A stretch of 60,997 bases of DNA, from the NCBI RefSeq assembly GCF_000685095.1, contig NZ_BAYE01000032.1:1-60997 (forward strand). Direction: 5' to 3'. Every line of letters begins with the position of its first letter. The first letter of the stretch is position 1. A model generated the notes under the pieces. That model saw only the letters and a list, made by a program, of their open reading frames with translations, was not told where the DNA came from and ran no database searches. A program made the position numbers and the translations under genes. Positions 33,339-41,861 of the stretch are shown here, one piece after another. The stretch comes from Paraburkholderia caledonica NBRC 102488 (GTDB lineage Bacteria > Pseudomonadota > Gammaproteobacteria > Burkholderiales > Burkholderiaceae).

Positions 33339-34058
33339 ATGCGACTGACTGACTTCGACACGTTGACGTTCGATTGCTACGGCACGCTAATCGACTGGGA
33401 AACAGGCATTTTCGAAGGCTTGCGGCCGCTTCTCGAACGCGTCGAGCAAATGCTGACGCGCGACCAGGTACTCGAAGCACACGCGCGACACGAGTCGTCG
33501 CAGCAAAAGTACACGCCTTACCGGCGATACCAGGAGTTGTTGCCGATCGTCTATAAGCGCCTCGCTGAAGAATGGCGCGTGCCGTACACGTTCGACGACT
33601 GCATGGCTTATGGCAGATCAATTGAGAACTGGCCGGCATTCGACGATTCAGCCGCGGCGTTGCAGTACCTGAAGCAGCACTACAAGCTGGTCATTCTTTC
33701 GAACGTGGACAATGAGAGCTTCAGCTATAGCAACGCAAAGCTGCAGGTCGAATTCGACGCAATCTTCACCGCCGAAGATATCGGTTCATATAAGCCGTCG
33801 CCGCGCAATTTCGAGTACATGCTGGAGAAGCTGGGCGAACGCGGCGTCTCCAAGGACAAGATTCTTCACACGGCGGAAAGTCTCTTTCACGATCACAAGC
33901 CGGCGAATGAGTTCGGACTTGCGTCGTGCTGGATCTATCGCCGGCATGCCAAAGAGGGCTTTGGCGCGACGATGGACCCGGGCTCCCAGCCGAAGATCGA
34001 CTTTCGCTTTAACAGCATGGCCGAACTGGTGGAAGCCCATCGCAACGCTTTGGTTTAA
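33339..34058 (+). CDS. HAD-superfamily hydrolase, haloacid dehalogenase type II-like
   Basis: A 239-residue cytosolic HAD protein. Motif I is TLTFDCYGTLIDWE with the nucleophile Asp in FDCYGT; motif II is LVILSNVDN; the motif III Lys is in GSYKPSPR; the late acidic motif is ESLFHDHKPANEFGL. The SSN segment used by true L-2-haloacid dehalogenases is replaced by AES, so halide release is doubtful and a phosphatase-like activity is as likely. It is monocistronic, 14 bp from the convergent semialdehyde dehydrogenase gene. Confidence 0.85.
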   Translation: MRLTDFDTLTFDCYGTLIDWETGIFEGLRPLLERVEQMLTRDQVLEAHARHESSQQKYTPYRRYQELLPIVYKRLAEEWRVPYTFDDCMAYGRSIENWPAFDDSAAALQYLKQHYKLVILSNVDNESFSYSNAKLQVEFDAIFTAEDIGSYKPSPRNFEYMLEKLGERGVSKDKILHTAESLFHDHKPANEFGLASCWIYRRHAKEGFGATMDPGSQPKIDFRFNSMAELVEAHRNALV

Positions 34059-34072
34059 CGCGAACCGATTGC

Positions 34073-35548
34073 TTACTGGTCGAAGCCGCCCTGGCACAGG
34101 TACTTGATCGACAGATAATCGTCGAGTCCGTACTTCGAGCCTTCGCGGCCATAGCCCGATTCTTTCACGCCTCCAAACGGCGCCGCTTCGCTCGACACCG
34201 CGCCTTCGTTGATACCGATTACGCCTGCTTCCAGTCGAGCGGCGACACGGTCGATACGCCGCACATCCTGCGTAAAGAAGTAAGCGGCGAGGCCGAACGG
34301 CGTGTCGTTCGCGAGACGCACCGCTTCGCCTTCGTCGCTGAAGCGGAACAGCGGCGCAACTGGTCCGAAGGTTTCTTCGCAGCACACCAGCATGCCGTCT
34401 TTCGCGTCGGTCAGCACAGTCGGCGCATAGTAGTTCGGGCCCAGCTCCGTTAGGCGTTTGCCGCCGGTCAACACTTTCGCGCCTTGTTTTACGGCGTCTT
34501 CCACATGACGCGCGATCTTGTCGATTGCGCGTTCGTTGATCATCGGGCCGATCTGCGCGCTCGCGTCCGTTGCAGGTGCAACCTTCAGGGCCGCCACGCG
34601 TTTCGCGAGCAGATCGGCGAAACGCTCATAGACCCCGGCTTGCACATACACGCGATTCGGGCACACGCAGGTTTGCCCGCCATTGCGGAACTTCGCTGCG
34701 ATCAGACCGGTGACGGCGGCGTCGAGGTCGGCGTCGTCGAATACGATGAAAGGCGCATTGCCGCCCAATTCGAGCGAGAGCTTTTTCAACGTGGCGGCGG
34801 ACTCGCGCGCAAGATGCTTGCCGACCGGCGTCGAACCGGTGAACGTGATTTTGCGGACGCGAGCATCCGCGAGCCAATCGGCCACCGCTTCGATGCCCTG
34901 GTCGCGCGAAGCGGACAGCATGTTCAGCACACCGTCGGGCACGCCGGCTTCCTGTGCGAGGGCAGCGAGTGCCAGTGCGGTGAGCGGCGTGTCTTCGGCG
35001 GGCTTGGCGACCACCGTGCAACCAGCCGCGAGGGCCGGCGCGATCTTGCGGGCGATCATTGCGAGCGGGAAATTCCACGGCGTGATCGCGGCCACGATGC
35101 CGATGGCTTCCTTCACTGCGCTCATGCGTTTGCCGCGCTGCTGTTGCGGAATGATATCGCCGTAGATGCGCGTCGCCTCGTCTGCGAACCACGCGACGTA
35201 TGACGCGCCATACGCGACTTCGCCGCGGCTTTCCGCCAGAGGCTTGCCTTGTTCCGTCGACATCAGCTTGGCGAGGTCTTCGGTGTTCTCAACGATGAGC
35301 GCGTGCCAGCGGCGCAGAATCTCAGCACGTTCGCGCGGCAGCTTACCGCGCCATGCGGGCAACGCGCTGGCCGCAGCGTCGGTGGCGGCGCGTGCGTCTG
35401 CGGCACTGCTGTTCGCCACTTCGACGATGGTGTCGCCGGTCGCGGGATTAGTGACGGGAAAGCGCGCGCCGTCCGCGGCGGCGATCCATTTTCCGCCGAT
35501 GAAATTCAGCGGGCGAATCAGTTCATTGCGCGTCAATGCGAGAGACAT
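34073..35548 (-). CDS. NAD(P)-dependent succinate-semialdehyde dehydrogenase
   Basis: A 491-residue aldehyde dehydrogenase of the GabD group. It has AAITPWNFPLAMIARKIAPA, FTGSTPVGKHLAR, the general base in LELGGNAPFIVFDDADLD, the catalytic Cys in GGQTCVCPNRVYVQ, and the C-terminal YGREGSKYGLDDYLSIKY characteristic of SSADH. It would oxidise succinate semialdehyde or a related C4-C5 semialdehyde. ATG 35548 is preceded by AAGGAGCAACGC. It is not in an operon with a GABA transaminase, though a class III aminotransferase lies 7 kb away. Confidence 0.92.
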   Translation of the reverse strand: MSLALTRNELIRPLNFIGGKWIAAADGARFPVTNPATGDTIVEVANSSAADARAATDAAASALPAWRGKLPRERAEILRRWHALIVENTEDLAKLMSTEQGKPLAESRGEVAYGASYVAWFADEATRIYGDIIPQQQRGKRMSAVKEAIGIVAAITPWNFPLAMIARKIAPALAAGCTVVAKPAEDTPLTALALAALAQEAGVPDGVLNMLSASRDQGIEAVADWLADARVRKITFTGSTPVGKHLARESAATLKKLSLELGGNAPFIVFDDADLDAAVTGLIAAKFRNGGQTCVCPNRVYVQAGVYERFADLLAKRVAALKVAPATDASAQIGPMINERAIDKIARHVEDAVKQGAKVLTGGKRLTELGPNYYAPTVLTDAKDGMLVCCEETFGPVAPLFRFSDEGEAVRLANDTPFGLAAYFFTQDVRRIDRVAARLEAGVIGINEGAVSSEAAPFGGVKESGYGREGSKYGLDDYLSIKYLCQGGFDQ

Positions 35549-35828
35549 TGCGTTGCTCCTTGGATTGCCATTTTCACAGTTTCGGGCGTACGGTTTCTGT
35601 AAGCGCGCAGCGGGTGTAGAGCGGCGCGAATCTCGTTCCATAAGCCGATGCTACGCGCGTCCGGCAATCAATGAATCGCCTCAAAAAGCGGCCCGCGGTG
35701 TGCGCATTGTTTTTTTCGGGCGCCTACAGCATATTCTGCTGATTGCACTGGGGAGTTGGCGCCTACGACACGGACTGCCGACGCGCGCACGACAAGTTCC
35801 GGCGACCGCCCGGGCAGCATTGACGGTC

Positions 35829-35854
35829 GCAGGCGTTAGCGCGCTAACGCCTGC
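35829..35854. repeat. 26-bp perfect palindrome at gene 3' end
   Basis: GCAGGCGTTAGC, GC and GCTAACGCCTGC form an uninterrupted 26-bp palindrome covering the last codons and stop of the small secreted-protein gene. No T-run follows on either strand. It may act as a transcript end or cruciform-type element. Confidence 0.6.
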
Positions 35855-36165
35855 TCGTTGCGCGCCGTCGCGCAGTCGGACGTGAACGCCATGCTGGCCT
35901 GATCCGGCGTCATGCGCGGCGCGTTCGGCGCATAGATTTTCTCGATGATGGCAGCAAACGTCTGGCGGTCTGCATCGTCGCGATAGTACTTTGCGGCCTG
36001 ATCGAGCGCCTGCGCTTTGGTCTTCTTGTGCGCGCGCCACGAAGCGACCTGGCCGGCGATGTCGCCAATCGCAAAGCACTGATTGCTGACCGTTTGTGCT
36101 ACGGCCTGGACGGCCGTTTGAGCAAGGCATCCCGCAAGCAATGCCGATATCACCACGCGTTTCAT
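35836..36165 (-). CDS. Small secreted hypothetical protein
   Basis: A 109-residue protein with a Sec signal (MKRVVISALLAGCLAQTAVQ, cleaved near AVA-QT at residue 23) and two cysteines in the mature part (QCFAIGD and SDCATARN) that could pair. The mature domain is helical (SWRAHKKTKAQALDQAAKYY). Periplasmic location is expected. No known family is recognised. Confidence 0.7.
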   Translation of the reverse strand: MKRVVISALLAGCLAQTAVQAVAQTVSNQCFAIGDIAGQVASWRAHKKTKAQALDQAAKYYRDDADRQTFAAIIEKIYAPNAPRMTPDQASMAFTSDCATARNEQALAR

Positions 36166-36250
36166 GACGACGAATCCTGTTGGGCGCAAAGGCCGCAGTT
36201 TACGCGGTAGCGAAGCCTTGCTGCCCGCGTCGATTCGTCGCTGTGGGCGT

Positions 36251-36388
36251 TTACTTCTTGTCGGGCTCGGCTTCGGTGTCGGTGCCTGTTTTGCCGTTGC
36301 TCCTGTTGGTGACCGCGCCCGTTTCGTCGAGCTCGTCATCCAGGTCGTCGTCGTTTTCTCCGGCCGGTGGATCGAATTGCGCCGCCAT
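36251..36388 (-). CDS. Possible small acidic protein
   Basis: A 45-residue frame, MAAQFDPPAGENDDDLDDEL followed by DETGAVTNRSNGKTGTDTEA and EPDKK. It is strongly acidic and probably unstructured. The upstream ATG at 36469 would add a leader made from tandem copies of AAGAGAGCCGGC (about 36428-36460). Composition is protein-like, but the gene is short and the call is uncertain. Confidence 0.4.
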   Translation of the reverse strand: MAAQFDPPAGENDDDLDDELDETGAVTNRSNGKTGTDTEAEPDKK

Positions 36389-36544
36389 GCCGATAACTGG
36401 AACATGGCGAACGGGCAGCGAATAGGCAAGAGAGCCGGCAAGAGAGCCGGCAAGAGAATCGAGGTGCATGTCGTGTGCTCCAAAAAATGGTCAGCATCAC
36501 TTGAGCAATCCCCGAACCCGGCAGCGCAGGTTGCGGCTTCAAAT

Positions 36545-36570
36545 GAAAAAGCCGCCTCGAAAGGCGGCTT
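36545..36570 (-). terminator. Rho-independent terminator
   Basis: On the minus strand the stem GCCGCCT/AGGCGGC (36551-36557 with 36562-36568, loop of four) is followed by five T residues (36546-36550). It lies 35 bp beyond the stop of the MFS gene at 36605. Confidence 0.8.
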
Positions 36571-36604
36571 GTCTGGATCAGCAACGCACTTCCGTGCGAT
36601 GCGC

Positions 36605-37963
36605 TCAGTGTCCGAACGACTCCGCTTTAGGCACCGATGCATTCGCCACATGCGGCCGCGCCGCCTGCTTGATCAGCAGCGCGATGCATGCGATCACGCC
36701 GGCTACGGCGATCGTTGCGAAGATGCCGGCGAACGTGAAGTGACGGCGCGCGAGTTCCGCCACGAGGAACGAACCGGCAATGCCGCCGAAGCGTCCAATG
36801 CCAAGCATCCACGCGACGCCCGTGCCGCGGCCTTGCGTCGGGTAGAAAGCGGCAGCGAGTGCGGGCATCGACGATTGCGCGGTATTCATCAGCACCCCTG
36901 CAACGAACACGATAAACACGAGCGCGCCGACATTGCCCACCGCCTGGCCGATGAAATACACGCTCACGGCGGTCAACGCATAGCAGGCCGCGATGATGCG
37001 GTTCGCGTTGAAGCGATCCATCAGCACGCCGCACACAACCGCGCCTACGCCGCCGAGCGGGAATAGCGCGGAAATCAGCGTCGCGCGTTGCGGCGTGAGG
37101 CCGGCGTCCTTCAGCAGAATCGGCATCCAGTTGATCGACGCGTAAAAGATTACGAGGCCCATGAAGTACGTGATCCACAGCATCAGCGAGCCGACGATGT
37201 ACGCGCGCGACAGCACTACACCCGCGCCCTTGCCGCCCGTTTGCGGCGCGGTCTCCGTCATCATGAACGAGTCCGCCTGCGCGGCTTCGCTCGAAATGCG
37301 CGACAGAGCGGCGCGAATGCGCGCAACCGGCTGATTGTTGGCGACCATGTAGCGAACCGACTCCGGCATCTTGATCACCAGCAGGACGAGCAGGAGAAGC
37401 GGGGCGATACCGCCGAGCATCAGCACGCTGCGCCAGCCGAAATGCGGAATCATCCACGCGGCGAGGAAGCCGCCGAATGCCGCGCCGAGCGGGAAGCCAC
37501 AAAACATCAGATTGATCACGGTCGCGCGGCGGCTGTCCGGGCAGTACTCGCCCATCATCGTGACGGCGTTCGGCATGGCCGCGCCGAGGCCGACGCCGGT
37601 GATGAAGCGCAGCACCGTCAGATATTCGATGCTCGTCGAAAACGCCGAACCGAGGCAGGCGGCGCCGAACAGCAGCACCGACCCCAGCAGCATTCCCCGC
37701 CGTCCGAGCCGGTCGGACAACGGCCCCGACACCAGCGCGCCGCATGCAAGGCCGAACAGCGCCGCGCTCAGTACGGGTGCGAGCGCCGGTTTCGCAATGC
37801 CCCATTCCGCGAGTAGCGACGGCGCAATGAAACCGATGGCGGCCGTGTCGAAACCGTCCAGCAGGACGATCACGAAACACATGAAAAAGACCAGCCACTG
37901 GAACGGTGAAAATGGATGTTCGTTGAGGAAGGTCTGAACGTTCACCGCGTTGCTGCGATTCAT
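36605..37963 (-). CDS. MFS transporter, aromatic acid:H+ symporter (AAHS)-type
   Basis: A 452-residue twelve-helix permease. FVIVLLDGFDTAAIGFIAPS in helix 1 carries the DGFD motif of benzoate/4-hydroxybenzoate/protocatechuate importers (PcaK/BenK class). LVSGPLSDRLGRRGMLLGSV is the loop 2-3 motif. It is monocistronic, with a structured leader upstream and a terminator downstream. GGAGACGCATC precedes the ATG. Confidence 0.9.
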   Translation of the reverse strand: MNRSNAVNVQTFLNEHPFSPFQWLVFFMCFVIVLLDGFDTAAIGFIAPSLLAEWGIAKPALAPVLSAALFGLACGALVSGPLSDRLGRRGMLLGSVLLFGAACLGSAFSTSIEYLTVLRFITGVGLGAAMPNAVTMMGEYCPDSRRATVINLMFCGFPLGAAFGGFLAAWMIPHFGWRSVLMLGGIAPLLLLVLLVIKMPESVRYMVANNQPVARIRAALSRISSEAAQADSFMMTETAPQTGGKGAGVVLSRAYIVGSLMLWITYFMGLVIFYASINWMPILLKDAGLTPQRATLISALFPLGGVGAVVCGVLMDRFNANRIIAACYALTAVSVYFIGQAVGNVGALVFIVFVAGVLMNTAQSSMPALAAAFYPTQGRGTGVAWMLGIGRFGGIAGSFLVAELARRHFTFAGIFATIAVAGVIACIALLIKQAARPHVANASVPKAESFGH

Positions 37964-37984
37964 GATGCGTCTCCTGACTGCAAA

Positions 37985-38043
37985 AAGGCTCGTCGCAGCG
38001 AGCCTTGTCTTACCTTACGATCGCGCGCCGTTTGGCGGCGCGC
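37985..38043 (-). promoter_or_regulatory. Structured leader of the AAHS transporter with terminator-like hairpin
   Basis: On the minus-strand transcript, a GC-rich hairpin (GCGCGCCG/CGGCGCGC, 38023-38043) is followed by AAGGCTCG-loop-CGAGCCTT (37985-38006) and TTTTT, then after about 20 nt the transporter's ATG. It could be the terminator of the upstream cupin operon, 306 bp away, or a transcription attenuator inside the transporter's own leader. Confidence 0.5.
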
Positions 38044-38121
38044 AATGCCTGCGCCTGCGACTCTGCCGGCTTCATCCATGCATGGTATGCGGACAGGGTT
38101 GCCGTCGCTATCAATTTATTT

Positions 38122-38136
38122 GTTCGTATATAGAAC
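38122..38136. promoter_or_regulatory. IclR-type operator candidate
   Basis: GTTC-GTATATA-GAAC is a 15-bp inverted repeat about 160 bp upstream of the AAHS transporter start, resembling the GTTCG-type palindromes bound by IclR-family regulators of aromatic catabolism. No IclR gene is in this window. Confidence 0.4.
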
Positions 38137-38311
38137 TACGATTCTTTCTGCGAACAAGCGCCACTGTAAGTAATTTGATAACGGCAGGTCAACGCGGGAT
38201 TACCCGACACTGTGGCCGGGCACGTCGAAAGGAAGGGCGGTGAGGAAGCAGAGAATAGCGCGGGGGCCGCGGCGCGTGTGAGCGCGACGGGGTAGCAACT
38301 GGAAGAGTCGA

Positions 38312-38656
38312 TCAGAGGATCACGTAGACCTTGCGCATAGTCTCGTCCACTTCCCAAAGACCTTCGGTATTAGCTTCGAAAAACAGCGTGTCGCCGCTTG
38401 CGAAGTGGACCGTCTCCTCGTTGTCGGGCGTAAAGCGCCCATGCCCGGCGATGATGTGCATTACTTCGGCCTGCTTGACCGAGCGGCGGTAAGTGCCGGC
38501 CGAGCATTCGAAGATGCCCGTGTCGATGGTTTCCGTTCCTTTGATCACCCGTTGCACGCCCGAGACGCGGATCGGCGTGGTGCCGGGCAGTCCAGCCGTG
38601 CCCCAGTCCTCCAGATCCTGCAGATTCACGCTTTGTTTGATTTGTTGAACCTTCAT
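38312..38656 (-). CDS. Cupin domain protein (DUF861-like)
   Basis: A 114-residue single-cupin protein. GIFECSAGTYRRSVKQAEVM, HIIAGHGRFTPDNEETVHFA and GDTLFFEANTEGLWEVDETM match the small Cupin_3 group related to ureidoglycine aminohydrolase. The usual metal-binding His-x-His is reduced, so metal binding is uncertain. It is third in an operon with a desuccinylase-like and a tartrate-dehydrogenase-like enzyme. Confidence 0.85.
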   Translation of the reverse strand: MKVQQIKQSVNLQDLEDWGTAGLPGTTPIRVSGVQRVIKGTETIDTGIFECSAGTYRRSVKQAEVMHIIAGHGRFTPDNEETVHFASGDTLFFEANTEGLWEVDETMRKVYVIL

Positions 38657-38690
38657 GGCTTAGTTGCCTTATATAAATGCACGCGCCCGC

Positions 38691-39680
38691 TCACTGGCCG
38701 CTGGTTGAAGTGTTGGCAATGGTCTGTTCGATCTTGCCGAGGCGCACGACCGTCACGCCGGGGCGCAGTTGGCGCAGCGAAGGCATGACGAGCATGCAGT
38801 TGTCGTAAGGCGTGGTGACGGCTTCGCCGTTGGACCAGCCGATGACAGCGCCGGCTTCAGGGAAGATTTCGAGTCCGGTGTACGGCCCGGCGAAACGAAA
38901 GTCCATGCTCGTTGCGACGACCGGTTCCGTTACGCGCACGATGTGCTGCACAGGCGGCAACGGCGCGAGCCAGTCGGGCGGCAGATCGCTCTCGTCGACC
39001 ACACCGGCGAGCAGCAGGAAACGCGCAGTCGTGTCGCGCGCCACTGCCACGGCAGTCTGTTCCCAGTGCTGCCCGCATTCGATCAGCAGCGCGTTCTTCG
39101 GGCTGGCTGCATCGCCAAAGCCTTCATAGTCGCGCATGCGGCGGCCTTCCGGATGGCCTTCGTCACAAATCACGGTGGCCGGTGTGCCGAGTCGCGTGGC
39201 GAGATCGATGCCTTTTTGCAGCGGCCCGGCCACGATCAGCGGCTTGCTCTTCTCGTGCATCGAGTGCAGGTCGAGCAACAGGTCGACGCTGTCGATAACC
39301 GGCCGCATCGCCCGGGCGCGCGTTAGTTCGCTGGAGGTTCGCGACACATCGTCGAGGATGGCGGCGGTCCAGACGCGGTTGAAATCCTGATCGACGAACC
39401 GGGCGGCGTCCGGCTTCGCGGGATCGAAGCTCAGGTAAGCCGCGACGTTCGCGAACGCGAGCGTGAGGCGCCCGCGGCGCGGGCGCAACGCGCGGCGCAG
39501 CAGGTCGTCTACGACAATCGCGCCGCACACTTCGTTGCCGTGCGTGAGCGCGTTGATCATGACGTGCGGGCCGGGCACGCCGGAGTCGAACGTATGAACG
39601 TATGCAATGCCCGACGGCGATTGTTCGTGTGCCGAGATGTCGGGGAACTCGACCTCGATGGGATAGGTTTCCATGCTCAT
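38691..39680 (-). CDS. Succinylglutamate desuccinylase/aspartoacylase family protein
   Basis: A 329-residue zinc deacylase-like protein. The Zn ligands appear as ALTHGNEVCG (His47, Glu50) and LLLDLHSMHEK (His139), with DQDFNRVW as the substrate loop and LLIECGQHWEQ carrying the catalytic Glu. The family hydrolyses N-acyl amino acids such as N-acetylaspartate or N-succinylglutamate. The context with a hydroxyacid dehydrogenase suggests a different acyl or amide substrate here. Confidence 0.88.
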   Translation of the reverse strand: MSMETYPIEVEFPDISAHEQSPSGIAYVHTFDSGVPGPHVMINALTHGNEVCGAIVVDDLLRRALRPRRGRLTLAFANVAAYLSFDPAKPDAARFVDQDFNRVWTAAILDDVSRTSSELTRARAMRPVIDSVDLLLDLHSMHEKSKPLIVAGPLQKGIDLATRLGTPATVICDEGHPEGRRMRDYEGFGDAASPKNALLIECGQHWEQTAVAVARDTTARFLLLAGVVDESDLPPDWLAPLPPVQHIVRVTEPVVATSMDFRFAGPYTGLEIFPEAGAVIGWSNGEAVTTPYDNCMLVMPSLRQLRPGVTVVRLGKIEQTIANTSTSGQ

Positions 39681-39713
39681 GCGAGAGTGTCCTGGCGAAA
39701 AGATTAGTGAGCT

Positions 39714-40796
39714 TCAGCCGAGTTTCGCGGCAATGGCCTGACCGACTTCGGTGGTGTTCGCCTTACCGCCAAGGTCGCCGGTATGCGGGCCTTCAACCAG
39801 TGTCGCTTCGATCGCAGCCAGAATCGCGTCGTGCGCCTCACGCTCCTTGCCCTCGTGATTGCCGAGGAAGTCGAGCATCATCGCGGCGGACCAGATCATC
39901 GCGATCGGATTGGCGATGTTCTTGCCGGCGATGTCCGGCGCCGAGCCATGCACCGGCTCGAACAGCGAAGGAAACTTGCGGTCCGGATTCAGATTGCCCG
40001 ACGGCGCGAGCCCAATCGTGCCGGTGCATGCGGGACCGAGATCGGACAGGATGTCGCCGAACAGATTGGTGGCCACCACCACGTCGAAGCGATCCGGGTT
40101 CAACACGAAGCGCGCGCAGAGAATGTCGATGTGCTGCTTGTCCCACGTAACGTCCGGGTACTGCGCCGCAATGCCGGCCGCGCATTTGTCCCACCACGGC
40201 ATGCTGATCGCGATACCGTTGCTCTTTGTCGCGACGGTGATCTTCTTGCGCTCGCGGCGTTGCGCGAGATCGAACGCGAACTTCAACACGCGTTCGCTGC
40301 CGTGCCGCGTGAATACCGATTCCTGCAGTACGAACTCGCGCTCCGTGCCTTCGAACATCACGCCGCCTACCGACGAATACTCGCCTTCGGTGTTTTCACG
40401 CACGATCCAGAAATCGATGTCGCCGGCCTTGCGCCCCGCGAGCGGCGACGGCACGCCGGCGAAAAGACGCGCCGGGCGCAGGTTGATGTACTGGTCGAAT
40501 TCGCGGCGGAACTTGAGCAGCGAGCCCCACAGCGAAATATGGTCGGGCACCGTGTCGGGCCAACCCACCGCGCCGAACAGAATCGCGTCCGCCGATTGCA
40601 GTTGCGCCTTCCAGTCGTCGGGCATCATCTGGCCGTGCTTGGCGTAGTAGTCGCAGCTCGCCCATTCGATGTGCTGATACTCGAGTTCGATGCCAAAGCG
40701 CGCTTTCACCGTGTCGAGCACGCGAAGCGCTTCGGGCATGACTTCGACGCCGATGCCGTCGCCGGGAATGACAGCGATCCGATATTTTTTCGACAT
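39714..40796 (-). CDS. Tartrate dehydrogenase/decarboxylase-type isocitrate-isopropylmalate dehydrogenase family enzyme
   Basis: A 360-residue beta-decarboxylating dehydrogenase. It has IPGDGIGVEVMPEALRVLDT near the N-terminus, NLRPARLFAGVPSPL, IVRENTEGEYSSVGG, catalytic Lys in TVATKSNGI, and metal-binding NLFGDILSDLGP. The segments most resemble tartrate dehydrogenase (TtuC/YeaU, D-malate-type), acting on tartrate or D-malate with NAD and Mn. ATG 40796 follows GGAGGAGCACAAC; the longer frame to 40895 is not used. It is the first gene of the operon and divergent from a LysR. Confidence 0.9.
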   Translation of the reverse strand: MSKKYRIAVIPGDGIGVEVMPEALRVLDTVKARFGIELEYQHIEWASCDYYAKHGQMMPDDWKAQLQSADAILFGAVGWPDTVPDHISLWGSLLKFRREFDQYINLRPARLFAGVPSPLAGRKAGDIDFWIVRENTEGEYSSVGGVMFEGTEREFVLQESVFTRHGSERVLKFAFDLAQRRERKKITVATKSNGIAISMPWWDKCAAGIAAQYPDVTWDKQHIDILCARFVLNPDRFDVVVATNLFGDILSDLGPACTGTIGLAPSGNLNPDRKFPSLFEPVHGSAPDIAGKNIANPIAMIWSAAMMLDFLGNHEGKEREAHDAILAAIEATLVEGPHTGDLGGKANTTEVGQAIAAKLG

Positions 40797-40888
40797 GTTG
40801 TGCTCCTCCATTAGGGCTAGTACTGATTCGATAACGGTTATTCTATTCCTGCAGTTTGGCTCTAAAATGATCGCTTTAGTTAAGCCAC

Positions 40889-40907
40889 TGTGCACGAATC
40901 GTGTACA
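40889..40907. promoter_or_regulatory. LysR operator candidate in divergent region
   Basis: TGTGCACG-AAT-CGTGTACA is a 19-bp near-perfect palindrome (one mismatch) 24 bp before the LysR start. CTAAA-N8-TTTAG (40862-40879) lies beside it. Both fit a LysR-controlled divergent promoter region. Confidence 0.5.
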
Positions 40908-40931
40908 AACCTCTACGCCAGTGAGCGACCT

Positions 40932-41855
40932 ATGAACGCCGCCCCGTCACCCGATCTCGGCGATTTGCGCGTGTTTTGCGAAGTCGCGCGCAAAGCCAGT
41001 TTCAGCGCGGCGGCGGAGGCGTTGTCCGTGTCCGCAGCTTATGTGAGCAAGCGGATCAATGTGCTGGAGACTACGCTCGGCACGCGTTTGTTGCACCGGT
41101 CCACGCGGCGCGTGGCGATCACGGAAGCCGGCGAGCGTGTCTATACGTGGGCCGAGAAAATTCTCGACGACGTCGATCAGCTGGTGGAAGACGTTTCGAC
41201 CACGCGCCGTATTCCTGGCGGCAAGTTGCGTATTTCGAGCAGCTTCGGTTTCGGCCGGCGCTTCGTTGCACCCGCGCTTGCGGGGTTTTCCGAGCGTTAT
41301 CCGCAGTTGAGCGTGCGCCTCGACCTGTTCGACCGGCTCGTCGATGTGGCCGGCGAGGGCTTCGATCTGGACATTCGTATTGGCGACGACATCGCGCCGC
41401 ATCTGATCGCGCGGCGGCTTGCGTCCAATCATCGCGTGCTATGCGCGTCGCCCGACTACCTCGCGCGGCAGGGCGCGCCGCGTCAGCTAGCCGATCTGTC
41501 GTCGCATGCGTGTCTCGCGATCAAGGAGCGCGATCATCCGTTCGGATTGTGGCGCTTGACCGTGCGCGGCGAAGCGGTGTCGATCAAGGTCACGGGACCG
41601 TTGTCGACCAATCATGGCGAGGTGGCGGTGCAATGGGCGCTGGCCGGACGAGGCATCGTGCTGCGTTCGATGTGGGACGTGCGGCCGCTGCTGGAAAGCG
41701 GGCAGTTGCAGCAGGTGTTGCCGGAGGTGACGCAGCCTGCGAACTTGTGGGCGGTGTATCCGGCGCGGCTCGCGCAGTCGGCGAAAGTGCGGGTCTGCGT
41801 GGACTTCCTCAGCGAGGAGTTCGCCCAGTGGAGCCCGCCGGATCACAGCGCCTGA
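40932..41855 (+). CDS. LysR family regulator
   Basis: A 307-residue LysR protein. The HTH is at about 10-70 (LGDLRVFCEVARKASFSAAA and LSVSAAYVSKRINVLETTLG), followed by LLHRSTRRVAITEAGERVY. It resembles the CrgA/DmlR-like group; DmlR activates a D-malate dehydrogenase of the same family as the divergent gene, which supports a direct regulatory link. ATG 40932 gives MNAAPSPDLGD; the upstream ATG at 40890 lies inside the operator-like palindrome. Confidence 0.9.
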   Translation: MNAAPSPDLGDLRVFCEVARKASFSAAAEALSVSAAYVSKRINVLETTLGTRLLHRSTRRVAITEAGERVYTWAEKILDDVDQLVEDVSTTRRIPGGKLRISSSFGFGRRFVAPALAGFSERYPQLSVRLDLFDRLVDVAGEGFDLDIRIGDDIAPHLIARRLASNHRVLCASPDYLARQGAPRQLADLSSHACLAIKERDHPFGLWRLTVRGEAVSIKVTGPLSTNHGEVAVQWALAGRGIVLRSMWDVRPLLESGQLQQVLPEVTQPANLWAVYPARLAQSAKVRVCVDFLSEEFAQWSPPDHSA

Positions 41856-41861
41856 CTTTGC

